Shown: piece after piece, positions 6,963 through 14,712 of the stretch | Numbering within the stretch: position 1 is the first letter of the stretch | Layout of the letters: each line of letters begins with the position of its first letter | Made by a program: the position numbers and the translations under genes | Source: DATKEG01 sp035544515 | GTDB lineage: Bacteria > Acidobacteriota > Vicinamibacteria > Fen-336 | DNA length: 39,805 nucleotides | NCBI GenBank assembly: GCA_035544515.1 | Contig: DATKEG010000256.1 | Location: 1-39,805 of the forward strand | Direction: 5' to 3' | The notes under the pieces: generated by a model | The model's input: the letters and a program-made list of their open reading frames with translations, nothing else | Told to the model about the DNA's origin: nothing | Database searches by the model: none

Positions 6963-9233
6963 ATGAACCGCGCCGCCCGCCGCGCCCTTTTCGCCGCCCC
7001 GTTCGCCCTGGCCTCGACCCTCGGACTTCCCCTCCGGGCGGCCGACGGCTTGCTCGGTTTCGGCCCGGACCGGGTGGAGGCGCAGCGCGCCCTCGAGGCG
7101 CGGTTCGACGCCGCCCTCGATGCGGACCAGATGCGTGAATGGATGCGCCGGCTGAGCGCCCGTCCCCACCCGGTGGGCTCGCCGTTCGGCAAGGAGGTCG
7201 CCGAGTTCGTGGCCGCGCAGTTCCGCTCCTGGGGTTACGAGACGCGCATCGAGACGTTCCACGTGCTCTTCCCGACGCCGGTGACGCGGGAGCTGGCCAT
7301 GGTGGCGCCCACGCGGTTCCAGGCGTCGCTCGCCGAGCCGGCGCTCGCGGCGGACGCCACGTCCGGCCAGACGCGCGAGCAACTACCGGTCTACAACGCC
7401 TACTCGGTGGACGGCGACGTCACCGGCGATCTCGTCTACGTCAACTACGGCGTTCCCCGAGACTACGAGGAGCTCGAGCGCCGCGGGATAGACGTCGCGG
7501 GGAAGGTCGTCATCGCGCGCTACGGGGGGTCCTGGCGCGGCATCAAGCCCAAGGTGGCGGCGGAGCGCGGAGCCATCGGCTGTCTCATCTATTCCGATCC
7601 GCGCGACGACGGGTATTTCCGCGGCGACGCCTACCCGGACGGCGCCTGGCGCAGCGATCGGGGCGCGCAGCGCGGATCGGTGGCCGACATGCCCCTCCAT
7701 CCCGGCGACCCGCTCACGCCCGGCGTGGGCGCGACGAGCGAAGCCCGCCGGCTTCCGCTGGGCGAGGCGCGCACGCTCACGCGGATACCCGTCCTGCCCC
7801 TCTCCTGGGCCGATGCGCTGCCCCTCCTGCGCGCGCTGGGCGGCCCCGTGGTGCCCGAGGCGTGGCGCGGCGCCCTCCCCTTCACCTACCACTTCGGGCC
7901 GGGCCCCGCTCGCGTCCACCTCAAGGTGGCCTTCGACTGGAAGCAGGCGCCCGCCTACGACGTGATCGCCGTCCTGCGCGGCTCCGAGCGGCCGGACCAG
8001 TGGATCATCCGCGGCAACCACCACGACGCCTGGGTCAACGGCGCCAACGATCCCGTGAGCGGGCTGGTGGCGCTCATGGCCGAGGCGCGCGCGGTGGCGA
8101 AGCTGCGCCAGGAGGGGTTCCTCCCCCGGCGCACGATCGTCTACGCGGCCTGGGACGCCGAGGAGCCGGGGCTGCTCGGGTCCACGGAGTGGGTCGAGGC
8201 GCACGCGGCCGAGCTGCGCGACCGGGCCGCCGTGTACATCAACACCGACTCGAACGGCCGCGGGTTCCTCTCCGCGGGCGGATCGCACTCCCTCGAGAAG
8301 CTCGTGAACGAGGCCGCGCGCGCGGTGGCCGACCCGGCCAAGGGCATCAGCGTCCTGGAACGGGAGCGGTCCCGTCTCATCGTCCAGGGCACGCCGGAGG
8401 AGCGCAAGGAGGCGCGTGAGCGCGCGGACCTGCGCCTGGAGGCCCTCGGGTCCGGGTCCGACTACACTCCGTTCCTGCAGCACCTCGGCGTCGCCTCGCT
8501 CAACCTCAGCTTCGGCGGCGAGGACGGCTGGGGCACGTATCACTCCATCTACGACTCGTTCGACTACTACACCCGCTTCGGCGACCCCGACTTCGCGTAC
8601 GGTGTCGCGCTCGCGCGCACCACCGGGCGCATCGTTCTGCGGCTGGCCGGCGCGGACGTGCTGCCCTTCGAGTTCACCGCGTTGGCGGAGACGGTGGGCC
8701 GTTACGTGCGGGAGGTGGTGAAGATCGCGGACGACCTGCGGGAGGAGACCGAGGAGGACAACCGGCGGGTCCGCGAGCGCACGCTCGAGGCGGTGGCCGA
8801 TCCCCGGCAGCCCTTCGTGGCGCCGAAGCCGCGCGCGCCGGTGCCGTTCGTCAACTTCGCGCCCCTGCACAACGCCGCCGCGCGCCTGGAGAGGAGCGCG
8901 CAGGCGCTCGAGGAGGCGCGCCGGGCGCGCCGGGCCTCGGGCGCCCCGCTAGGCCCGGAGCGCGAGGCCGAGATCGACCGCGTCCTCATGGGCAGCGAGC
9001 GCGCGCTCACGCGGCCGGAGGGCCTGCCGCGCCGTCCATGGTACCGACACCAGGTGTACGCGCCGGGGTTCTACACGGGCTACGGCGTCAAGACCTTGCC
9101 GGGCGTGCGCGAAGCGCTCGAGGAGCGGCAGTGGAACGAGGCGGCCGCGCAGGTGGGGGAGACGGCGCGGGCCCTCGAGCGGCTGGGGGGGGAGCTCGAG
9201 CGCGCGGCCGCGCTCTACGCCACCCGCCCCTGA
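6963..9233 (+). CDS. Secreted M28 metallopeptidase, glutamate carboxypeptidase II-like
   Basis: A 756-residue exported peptidase with the architecture of human GCPII/PSMA. An N-terminal signal (about 1-27, ending LRAAD) is followed by a protease domain interrupted by a PA-type apical domain (about 120-310; GKVVIARYGGSWRG) and a C-terminal transferrin-receptor-like dimerisation region (about 590-756). Di-zinc ligands and the catalytic Glu are all present: His353 in GNHHDAW, Asp363 in ANDPVSG, Glu400-Glu401 in DAEEPG, Asp429 in NTDSNG and His527 in GTYHSIYDSF. GCPII relatives remove C-terminal acidic or other residues from peptides. The start ATG follows GGAGG at 6954-6958 with four bases between. 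It probably acts in the periplasm or outside the cell. Confidence 0.93.
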   Translation: MNRAARRALFAAPFALASTLGLPLRAADGLLGFGPDRVEAQRALEARFDAALDADQMREWMRRLSARPHPVGSPFGKEVAEFVAAQFRSWGYETRIETFHVLFPTPVTRELAMVAPTRFQASLAEPALAADATSGQTREQLPVYNAYSVDGDVTGDLVYVNYGVPRDYEELERRGIDVAGKVVIARYGGSWRGIKPKVAAERGAIGCLIYSDPRDDGYFRGDAYPDGAWRSDRGAQRGSVADMPLHPGDPLTPGVGATSEARRLPLGEARTLTRIPVLPLSWADALPLLRALGGPVVPEAWRGALPFTYHFGPGPARVHLKVAFDWKQAPAYDVIAVLRGSERPDQWIIRGNHHDAWVNGANDPVSGLVALMAEARAVAKLRQEGFLPRRTIVYAAWDAEEPGLLGSTEWVEAHAAELRDRAAVYINTDSNGRGFLSAGGSHSLEKLVNEAARAVADPAKGISVLERERSRLIVQGTPEERKEARERADLRLEALGSGSDYTPFLQHLGVASLNLSFGGEDGWGTYHSIYDSFDYYTRFGDPDFAYGVALARTTGRIVLRLAGADVLPFEFTALAETVGRYVREVVKIADDLREETEEDNRRVRERTLEAVADPRQPFVAPKPRAPVPFVNFAPLHNAAARLERSAQALEEARRARRASGAPLGPEREAEIDRVLMGSERALTRPEGLPRRPWYRHQVYAPGFYTGYGVKTLPGVREALEERQWNEAAAQVGETARALERLGGELERAAALYATRP

Positions 9234-9253
9234 GCGCCCCGTGCCCGTCGCGT

Positions 9254-9269
9254 GGCGGGACCGCCCGCC
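9254..9269 (+). terminator. Short GC hairpin between M28 peptidase and DUF349 gene
   Basis: A perfect 6-bp stem GGCGGG/CCCGCC with an ACCG tetraloop sits 20 bp after the peptidase stop and is followed by a short AT-rich run (TAAGTTAGA) but no real T tract. It could be a weak intrinsic terminator; short GC hairpins also arise by chance in DNA this GC-rich. Confidence 0.25.
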
Positions 9270-9292
9270 TAAGTTAGACTGAAAGCTCGGGC

Positions 9293-11959
9293 ATGTCCCT
9301 TCTGGACCGCTTCCGTACGTCTCCCCTCAAGAGCGGCGATCCCGCGGCGCGGGCGGCGGCCGTTCGGCAGCTCGGGCCGGAGGACCAGGCGCAGCTCGCG
9401 GAGATCGCGCGCGGCGATCCCGAGGCGATCGTCCGCCGCGCGGCGGCGGGCCGGCTGGCCGACACGAGCGTGCTCGTGGAGCTGTCGCGCGCGGACGCGG
9501 ACGAGGCCGTGCGCGAGACCGCGGCCGGGGTGCTCCTGCGGCGGGCACGCTCCGAGGCGGATCCGGCCGCGGGGCGGGGCGCCCTGGCCGGGCTCACGCA
9601 GTCGCGCCACCTGGCCGAGGTGGCGCGCGAGTCACCCGTGGCCGAGGTGCGGGCCGAGGCGGTTCGTCGGCTGGACAGCCCCCGCGCGCTGGCCGCGGTC
9701 GCCCGCACCGCCACCCACGCCGACGCGCGCCTCCTGGCCGTGGAGCGGCTGCAGGACGGCGCGCTGCTGGCGGAGCTGGCGACGAAGTGCGAATACAAGG
9801 ATGCGGCGCTGGCGGCCGTGGAGAGGATCACGGACCGGGCCGCGCTCGAAGCGGTGGCCGCGCGGGCGCGCAGCCGCGCCGCCGTTCGCCGCGCGCAGGC
9901 GTTGCTCGAGGCCATGCCCGTGCCGGAGGCGGCGGGCGCTCCCGAGGCGGCTCCGGCCGTACCCGAGGCCGCCGCTCCGCCGGCCGGGGAGGCGCTCGAC
10001 GACGCGCCCACGCGGGAAGCCGCGATGGACGAGCCCCCTGCCCGGAAGGCCGAAGACCACTCGCCCGACCTGTCCGCGCGCGTCTTGTTGTGCCAGACGG
10101 TGGAGTCGCTCGAGGGGGAGGACGCATTCGCCGCGCTGAAGGAGGCGGAGGAGGCCTGGGCCCGGCTGGATCCGGCGGACGACGCGGAGGCCGAGGCGCT
10201 GGCGCGCCGGTTCCGTGAGGGCGTCCTCGGCGCGCGGCGGCGCCACGATGCCTGGTTCGCCGCCCGCGACCGGCGCGCCCGCATGGACGCGCTGTGCACC
10301 GAGCTGGAGGAGGTGGCCGACCATCCCGACCTGCGCGTGGCCAGCGAACGCTGGTCGGTCCTGCGCAAGGACTGGGCCGGGCTGCAGTCCATGGACCAGG
10401 TGGACGAGGAGACCGTCGCGCGTTACGCGCGCGCGGTTGCCCGCCTGGAGGCGCGCCAGGCGGAAGCGCGCGACGTGCGCGAACAGGAGGCCGCGCAGAG
10501 TCTCGCGCGGCTCCAGGCTCTCTGCGCGCGCCTGGAGGCGCTGGCCGCGGAGCCGGAGCCGCGCCTGGCCGACGCGCAGCGCGCGCTGCGCGAGTCGCGC
10601 GAGGCGCTGCGCGAGCCGCCGCGGCTTCCCACCCGCCGGGAGCGCGACCTCCTCGTCGCCCGTCTCAAGGCCGCGCGCGCCGCCCTCTACCCGCGCGCGC
10701 AGGAGCTGCGCCAGGCGGACGAGTGGAAGCGCTGGGCCAACCTCGCGGTGCAGGAGGAGCTCTGCAGGCGCCTGGAGGAGCTGGCCGCGGTGGAAGACCT
10801 CCGGCGCGTGGCCCGCGAGCTGCGCGAGCTGGAGGAGCGCTGGAAACAGGCCAGCCAGGCGCCGCGCGAGCAGGCGGAGGCGACGTGGAAGCGCTTCAAG
10901 GCGGCGCGCGCGGCCGTGCGGGCGCGCTGCAAGACGTTCTTCGCGGCCGAGGCGGCGCAACGGACCGAGAACCTCAAGAGGAAGGAGGCACTGCTCGCGG
11001 AGGCCGAGTCGCTGGCGGAGTCCACGGACTGGGTCAAGACCGCCGAGCGTCTCCAGGCCCTGCAGGCGGAGTGGCAGGCCGCGGGCTCCGTGCCGCGCCA
11101 GCAGGCGGGGCCCCTGTGGGAGCGCTTCCGCGCCGCCTGTGGACGCTTCTTCGAGCGGCGCAAGGCGGACCGTGCCCGGCGCGCGGCGGAGCGAAGGGGC
11201 AACCTCGAGAAGAAGGAGGCTCTGGTCGCGCAGGCCGAGGCGCTCGTGGCGTCCACGGATTGGGACAAGGCCCAGGCGGAGATCAAGAAGCTGCAGGCGC
11301 ACTGGAAAGCGGTGGGGTCGGTCCGCAAGGACCGCTCCGAGGCCGTCTGGCGGCGCTTCCGCCAGGCTTGCGACCAGGTCTTCGACCGCTACCGCAAGCG
11401 CGACGAGATCGAGTCCGCGGGACGGCTCGACGCGCGCGAGGCGGTGTGCTCCTCGCTCGAGGCGCTGTTGCCCGCGGCCGAGGGCGCCCCCCCGCCCGAC
11501 GACCTGGGGGCGCGCATCCGCGCCGCGCAGGCCGCCATGAAGGACGGCGGCCGGATCGGCGGTGAGCGCGCGGAGGCGCTCGACAAGCGCCTCCAGGAGG
11601 CCGTGCAGCGGCTGGTGGCGTCGTGGCCGGACGCGTTCCGCGGAACCGACCTCGACCCGGCGGCCAACCGCAAGAAGCTCGAGAAGCTGTGCGAGACGGT
11701 GGAGGCGCTCGTGTCGGAACGGCCGGCGAAGGACGCCGCCGCGTCTCCCGCCGAGCTCCTGGCCCGCCAGCTCCGCGAGGCCCTCGCCAGCAACACCATG
11801 CGCGGACGCGTGGACGAGGGCGCTCGCCGGCGCGAGGTGAAGGAGAAGGTGGCGGCGGCACAGGCCGCCTTCGACCGCCTGGGCCAGGTGCCGGGGGAAG
11901 AGGGCCGCGCCCTCCGCCAGCGCTTCGAGAACGCCTGCCGCCTCCTCCTCAAGGCCTGA
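9293..11959 (+). CDS. HEAT-repeat plus DUF349 protein, 888 aa
   Basis: The N-terminal 210 residues are short helical repeats of HEAT type (VRREAA.RL-like units, SPRALAAVART). A Pro/Ala/Glu linker follows (about 205-260), then a long Arg/Ala/Glu-rich helical region. At least three DUF349 repeats are visible at about 510-570, 575-640 and 650-715, recognisable from STDWVKTAERLQALQAEW and STDWDKAQAEIKKLQAHW, each followed by a W.RFR/KAAC.-like motif and a phenylalanine-rich turn. DUF349 proteins are cytoplasmic and poorly characterised. No signal peptide or membrane segment is seen. The ribosome binding site before the ATG is weak. The HEAT fusion suggests a scaffold or nucleic-acid-associated role, which is inference only. 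Confidence 0.85.
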   Translation: MSLLDRFRTSPLKSGDPAARAAAVRQLGPEDQAQLAEIARGDPEAIVRRAAAGRLADTSVLVELSRADADEAVRETAAGVLLRRARSEADPAAGRGALAGLTQSRHLAEVARESPVAEVRAEAVRRLDSPRALAAVARTATHADARLLAVERLQDGALLAELATKCEYKDAALAAVERITDRAALEAVAARARSRAAVRRAQALLEAMPVPEAAGAPEAAPAVPEAAAPPAGEALDDAPTREAAMDEPPARKAEDHSPDLSARVLLCQTVESLEGEDAFAALKEAEEAWARLDPADDAEAEALARRFREGVLGARRRHDAWFAARDRRARMDALCTELEEVADHPDLRVASERWSVLRKDWAGLQSMDQVDEETVARYARAVARLEARQAEARDVREQEAAQSLARLQALCARLEALAAEPEPRLADAQRALRESREALREPPRLPTRRERDLLVARLKAARAALYPRAQELRQADEWKRWANLAVQEELCRRLEELAAVEDLRRVARELRELEERWKQASQAPREQAEATWKRFKAARAAVRARCKTFFAAEAAQRTENLKRKEALLAEAESLAESTDWVKTAERLQALQAEWQAAGSVPRQQAGPLWERFRAACGRFFERRKADRARRAAERRGNLEKKEALVAQAEALVASTDWDKAQAEIKKLQAHWKAVGSVRKDRSEAVWRRFRQACDQVFDRYRKRDEIESAGRLDAREAVCSSLEALLPAAEGAPPPDDLGARIRAAQAAMKDGGRIGGERAEALDKRLQEAVQRLVASWPDAFRGTDLDPAANRKKLEKLCETVEALVSERPAKDAAASPAELLARQLREALASNTMRGRVDEGARRREVKEKVAAAQAAFDRLGQVPGEEGRALRQRFENACRLLLKA

Positions 11960-12003
11960 CCTCGCGGGGGCCGATCGACGGAACAGATCACCGCACAGAC
12001 GAT

Positions 12004-12040
12004 GCCGTGCGAGGTGTGCGGGACCGCGGTCTCGCACGGC
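12004..12040. repeat. Perfect 10-bp inverted repeat enclosing an 8-bp palindrome
   Basis: GCCGTGCGAG (12004-12013) and CTCGCACGGC (12031-12040) are perfect reverse complements. The 17-base loop holds the palindrome ACCGCGGT (12023-12030). The element lies between the DUF349 and pirin genes, 85 bp before the pirin start. It has no T tract, so either a factor-dependent terminator or a protein-binding operator would fit. Confidence 0.5.
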
Positions 12041-12125
12041 GCAGTGAGCGGCGGCGACCGAGCGCCCCCCGACTACGAGTGGGACTCGGCCGAGACAAGG
12101 GTTGAGCCCGGTGGAGAGGCAAGCG

Positions 12126-12992
12126 ATGACGCAGACGATGATCACACGAGCGGTCAGACGGATCGTGACCGCGCAGGAGGCGTCGGAGGGGGCGGGCGTG
12201 CGGATCCGGCGCAGCATCGGCACGCCGGAGCTGGACCATCTCGATCCGTTCCTGCTCCTGGACGAGTTCAAGTCGGACCAGGCGGCGGACTACGCGGCGG
12301 GGTTCCCGGACCACCCGCACCGCGGCTTCGAGACCGTGACCTACATGCTCGCGGGCTCCATGGAGCACAAGGACCACAAGGGCAACCACGGCAACCTCGT
12401 CGCGGGCAGCGTGCAGTGGATGACCGCCGGACGCGGGATCATCCACTCCGAGATGCCGCGTCAGGACCGGGGTCTCATGTGGGGATTCCAGCTCTGGGTC
12501 AACCTCCCGGCGCGCGACAAGATGACCGCGCCGCGCTATCAGGACATCCCGCCCGAGCGCATCCCCGAGGTCGACGCCGGCGGCGGCGTGAGGGTGCGCG
12601 TGATCGCGGGGGAGAGAGGAGGCGCCCGGGGGCCGGTGGCGGGAGTGGCCACGCGGCCGCTCTACCTCGACGTCCGCCTTCCCGCGGGCAGCTCCTTCGA
12701 CCACGCGCTGCCTCCGGGCCACAGCGCGTTCGCGTACGTGTTCGACGGCGAGGCCGAGGTCGGCGGCGGCCCCGGCGCTCCGGGCCGGCGCGTCGCCGCC
12801 GGACGTCTCGCGGTGCTGGGCGATGGAGGGCGGTTCTCGGCCGCCGCCCTGGCCGCCGGCGCGAGGCTGCTGCTCGTGGCCGCGGCGCCGCTGGGCGAGC
12901 CGATCGCCCGCTACGGCCCGTTCGTGATGAACACGCGCGAGGAGATCGCGCAGGCCGTTCGCGACTTCCAGGCGGGGCGGCTCCTGGACTGA
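12126..12992 (+). CDS. Pirin family protein
   Basis: A bicupin of 288 residues, the usual pirin length. The N-terminal cupin keeps all four metal ligands of the family, His63, His65, His107 and Glu109, in the motifs GFPDHPHRGFETVTYML and GRGIIHSEMP. The C-terminal pirin domain includes LYLDVRLPAG. Bacterial pirins such as E. coli YhhW have quercetinase activity, while others act as redox-sensitive protein partners. The substrate or partner cannot be read from the sequence. I chose the ATG at 12126 because GGAGAGG lies at 12113-12119; a TTG at 12102 would add eight residues. It converges on msrB with 7 bp between the stops. Confidence 0.92.
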   Translation: MTQTMITRAVRRIVTAQEASEGAGVRIRRSIGTPELDHLDPFLLLDEFKSDQAADYAAGFPDHPHRGFETVTYMLAGSMEHKDHKGNHGNLVAGSVQWMTAGRGIIHSEMPRQDRGLMWGFQLWVNLPARDKMTAPRYQDIPPERIPEVDAGGGVRVRVIAGERGGARGPVAGVATRPLYLDVRLPAGSSFDHALPPGHSAFAYVFDGEAEVGGGPGAPGRRVAAGRLAVLGDGGRFSAAALAAGARLLLVAAAPLGEPIARYGPFVMNTREEIAQAVRDFQAGRLLD

Positions 12993-12999
12993 ACCGCCG

Positions 13000-13398
13000 C
13001 TACTCCTTCTTCTCGAACCTGAGCGCCGCCGAGTTGATGCAGTAGCGCTGCCCGGTGGGGGCGGGGCCGTCCGGGAAGAGATGGCCGAGATGCCCGCCGC
13101 AGCGGGCGCACACCACCTCCGTCCGGCGCATGCCGTGGCTGCGGTCGTCCGTCTCCTCGACCGCCTCGGGCGCGGCGGGCGCCCGGAAGCTGGGCCACCC
13201 GGTGCCCGAGTCGAACTTCTGGTCGGAGCGGAAGATCTCCTGTCCGCAGCCGGCGCAGAGATAGCCTCCCTCCCCGTGGTGGTCCCAGTACTCGCCCGTG
13301 AACGCGCGCTCCGTGGCCTTCTCCCGCAGCACCCGGTACTGCTCCGGCGAGAGCTCCTTGCGCCACTCGTCCTCGGGCCGGCTCACCTTCTCGCTCAT
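13000..13398 (-). CDS. msrB: Peptide-methionine (R)-S-oxide reductase MsrB
   Basis: A 132-residue enzyme that reduces methionine-R-sulfoxide in proteins. It has the two structural CxxC zinc pairs (LCAGC, Cys48/51; VCARC, Cys97/100), the core KFDSGTGWPSF and the catalytic cysteine in RYCINSAAL (Cys120). No signal peptide is present, so it is cytoplasmic. It lies 34 bp downstream of the response-regulator gene on the same strand and is probably co-transcribed with it. Together with the nearby cysteine dioxygenase and thioredoxin-fold fusion it adds to a sulfur/redox theme. Confidence 0.95.
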   Translation of the reverse strand: MSEKVSRPEDEWRKELSPEQYRVLREKATERAFTGEYWDHHGEGGYLCAGCGQEIFRSDQKFDSGTGWPSFRAPAAPEAVEETDDRSHGMRRTEVVCARCGGHLGHLFPDGPAPTGQRYCINSAALRFEKKE

Positions 13399-13432
13399 CC
13401 CGTCAATGTAGCATCGTGACGCCTGGCCGCGC

Positions 13433-13822
13433 TCACGCGCTGCCCACCGTCAAGGCAAGCTCGCGCAGCTCGGCCGGATCGATCGGCTTGAGCAGGAACA
13501 TGTCGAACCCCGCCTCCGACGCCCGCCGCCGGTGCTCGGACGTCCCGTGCCCGGTGACGGCCACCAGGCAGGCGGCACGGACGCCCTCCTGCCGGCGCAG
13601 CCGCCGGGCCACGTCGCAGCCGTCCAGCTCTCCTCCGAGGTTGAGGTCGAGGAGGATCAGCTCGGGCGGGCGGGCCGCGCACCGTTCGAGCGCGCCCTCG
13701 CCGTCGTGGGCGACCTGCACGTCGTGGCCGTCGAGCCGCAGGACGACGGCGAGAACCTCCGCGCCGTCCTCGTGGTCGTCGACGACGAGCACGCGCAGCG
13801 CGCGCGGTGTGGCCACGGTCAT
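13433..13822 (-). CDS. Stand-alone response regulator receiver domain (CheY-like)
   Basis: A single receiver domain of 129 residues with no output domain. The acidic pocket Asp15-Asp16 (VLVVDDHEDG), phospho-acceptor Asp59 (ILLDLNLGG), Thr90 (VAVTGHG) and Lys112 (FLLKPIDP) are all present, so it should be phosphorylatable. No histidine kinase is adjacent. A degenerate receiver tail lies just upstream (14021-14090) and a SpoIIE-phosphatase tail lies about 4 kb away. It probably shares a transcript with msrB. Confidence 0.92.
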   Translation of the reverse strand: MTVATPRALRVLVVDDHEDGAEVLAVVLRLDGHDVQVAHDGEGALERCAARPPELILLDLNLGGELDGCDVARRLRRQEGVRAACLVAVTGHGTSEHRRRASEAGFDMFLLKPIDPAELRELALTVGSA

Positions 13823-14136
13823 GGGCAGCGGCCTTCAAATGACGCGCGGGCGACCGGACGAGCCGGCCGGCGTCGCGCCGTGGCGCCGGTCCGTCCGGGC
13901 GGCCGGCCGTCACCGTCGCTGCGTCTCGAACGGGAGAGGCTCGACGTGTCCAGCATGGTCCCGGAGGGACCGCCGTGGCGTGAGGCGGCTCACACGGTGA
14001 TCTCCCGCACGCGGTCGCGCCTACAGCCGGTCGAGCAACCGCTCCAGCTCGCGCGGATCGACGGGTGTGCCGGACGCGAGCGCGTCAGGCGACGGTCGCG
14101 ACTGCTGCTATGCTGCGGTCAGGAAAGCGATACACC
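13823..14136. other. Gene-poor 314-bp gap with decayed sequence
   Basis: This gap lies between the divergent response regulator and secreted-protein genes. Apart from the receiver-tail remnant at 14021-14090, I see only small chance-level hairpins (for example GGTCCC-GGA-GGGACC near 13955). Promoters for both flanking genes must lie here, but no convincing -35/-10 pair is visible. Confidence 0.5.
14021..14090 (-). pseudogene. Remnant of a receiver-domain C-terminus
   Basis: Reading minus to a TAG at 14021-14023, the frame encodes ...TPVDPRELERLLDRL, the standard last helix of a receiver domain (KPVDP.EL..LL). It parallels KPIDPAELREL at the end of the intact regulator next door. The conserved lysine is replaced by Thr. 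The frame is closed by a stop about 30 codons from the end, with no receiver-like sequence before it. I read it as the tail of a second, deleted response regulator; the similarity is short. Confidence 0.4.
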
Positions 14137-14688
14137 ATGACCTGCGACACGAGGGGACGCGCGGCATGTGGGCTGCTGCTCGCCCTCTTGGGCGCGCTTC
14201 CCGTTTCCGGACAGGAGCCGGACAAGCCCACGGCACAGCCCACGCCGGCGCCCACTCCCACCCCGCGCGTCTCGCGACGGGTGGCGGCACCGACGTTCGC
14301 GCTCGGCGCCGGCGGTCCGCTTCTGGCGTCGGCTTCGGCCGGCGTCATCCTGGGCACCGACCGCTCGCTGCCCGACGAGTGCCCGTCGCCGCGCGGCTGG
14401 CTCCTGCAGGCCGAAGGAGGCTTGGGCGGCGTCAAGCTCAGCGGCGGGCCCGCGTTCACGTATTGTCAAACGGTCTTCGGCTCGCTGGGGGCGGCCGCGC
14501 TGCAGGCAACCTGGGCGCGCACGTGGGGAAGGCCGCTGGGCACGGAGCCGGACCTGAGCTACGTGGGCGGCGAGCTGGACATCGGCCTGATCGACTGGAG
14601 GGTCACGCTCGGCCTGCTCAAGCGAACGGGCACCGCCACGGAGGGCGCGAACTGGCTGTTCACCTGGGGTATCGCCCGGGGGTTCTGA
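14137..14688 (+). CDS. Secreted hypothetical protein with Pro/Thr linker
   Basis: A 183-residue protein of unknown function. An N-terminal signal peptide (hydrophobic core CGLLLALLGALPVSG) is followed by a low-complexity PTAQPTPAPTPTP linker. The remainder is Gly-rich with alternating hydrophobic residues (LQAEGGLGGVKLSGGPA, VGGELDIGLIDWRVTLGLL) and ends in a phenylalanine, IARGF. A terminal aromatic residue and amphipathic strands suit a small outer-membrane or periplasmic beta protein. That is inference; no family is recognised. I chose the ATG at 14137 because AGGAAAG lies about ten bases upstream and the signal peptide starts there; ATG at 14110 is possible. Confidence 0.65.
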   Translation: MTCDTRGRAACGLLLALLGALPVSGQEPDKPTAQPTPAPTPTPRVSRRVAAPTFALGAGGPLLASASAGVILGTDRSLPDECPSPRGWLLQAEGGLGGVKLSGGPAFTYCQTVFGSLGAAALQATWARTWGRPLGTEPDLSYVGGELDIGLIDWRVTLGLLKRTGTATEGANWLFTWGIARGF

Positions 14689-14712
14689 GCGATCAGAGGC
14701 CCGTGGTGGAAG

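Noticed and set aside
12002..12043. MPCEVCGTAVSHG-like zinc-knuckle start just before pirin
   Set aside because: The CxxC and His come from the inverted repeat itself. The following residues are low-complexity and overlap the pirin gene in another frame.
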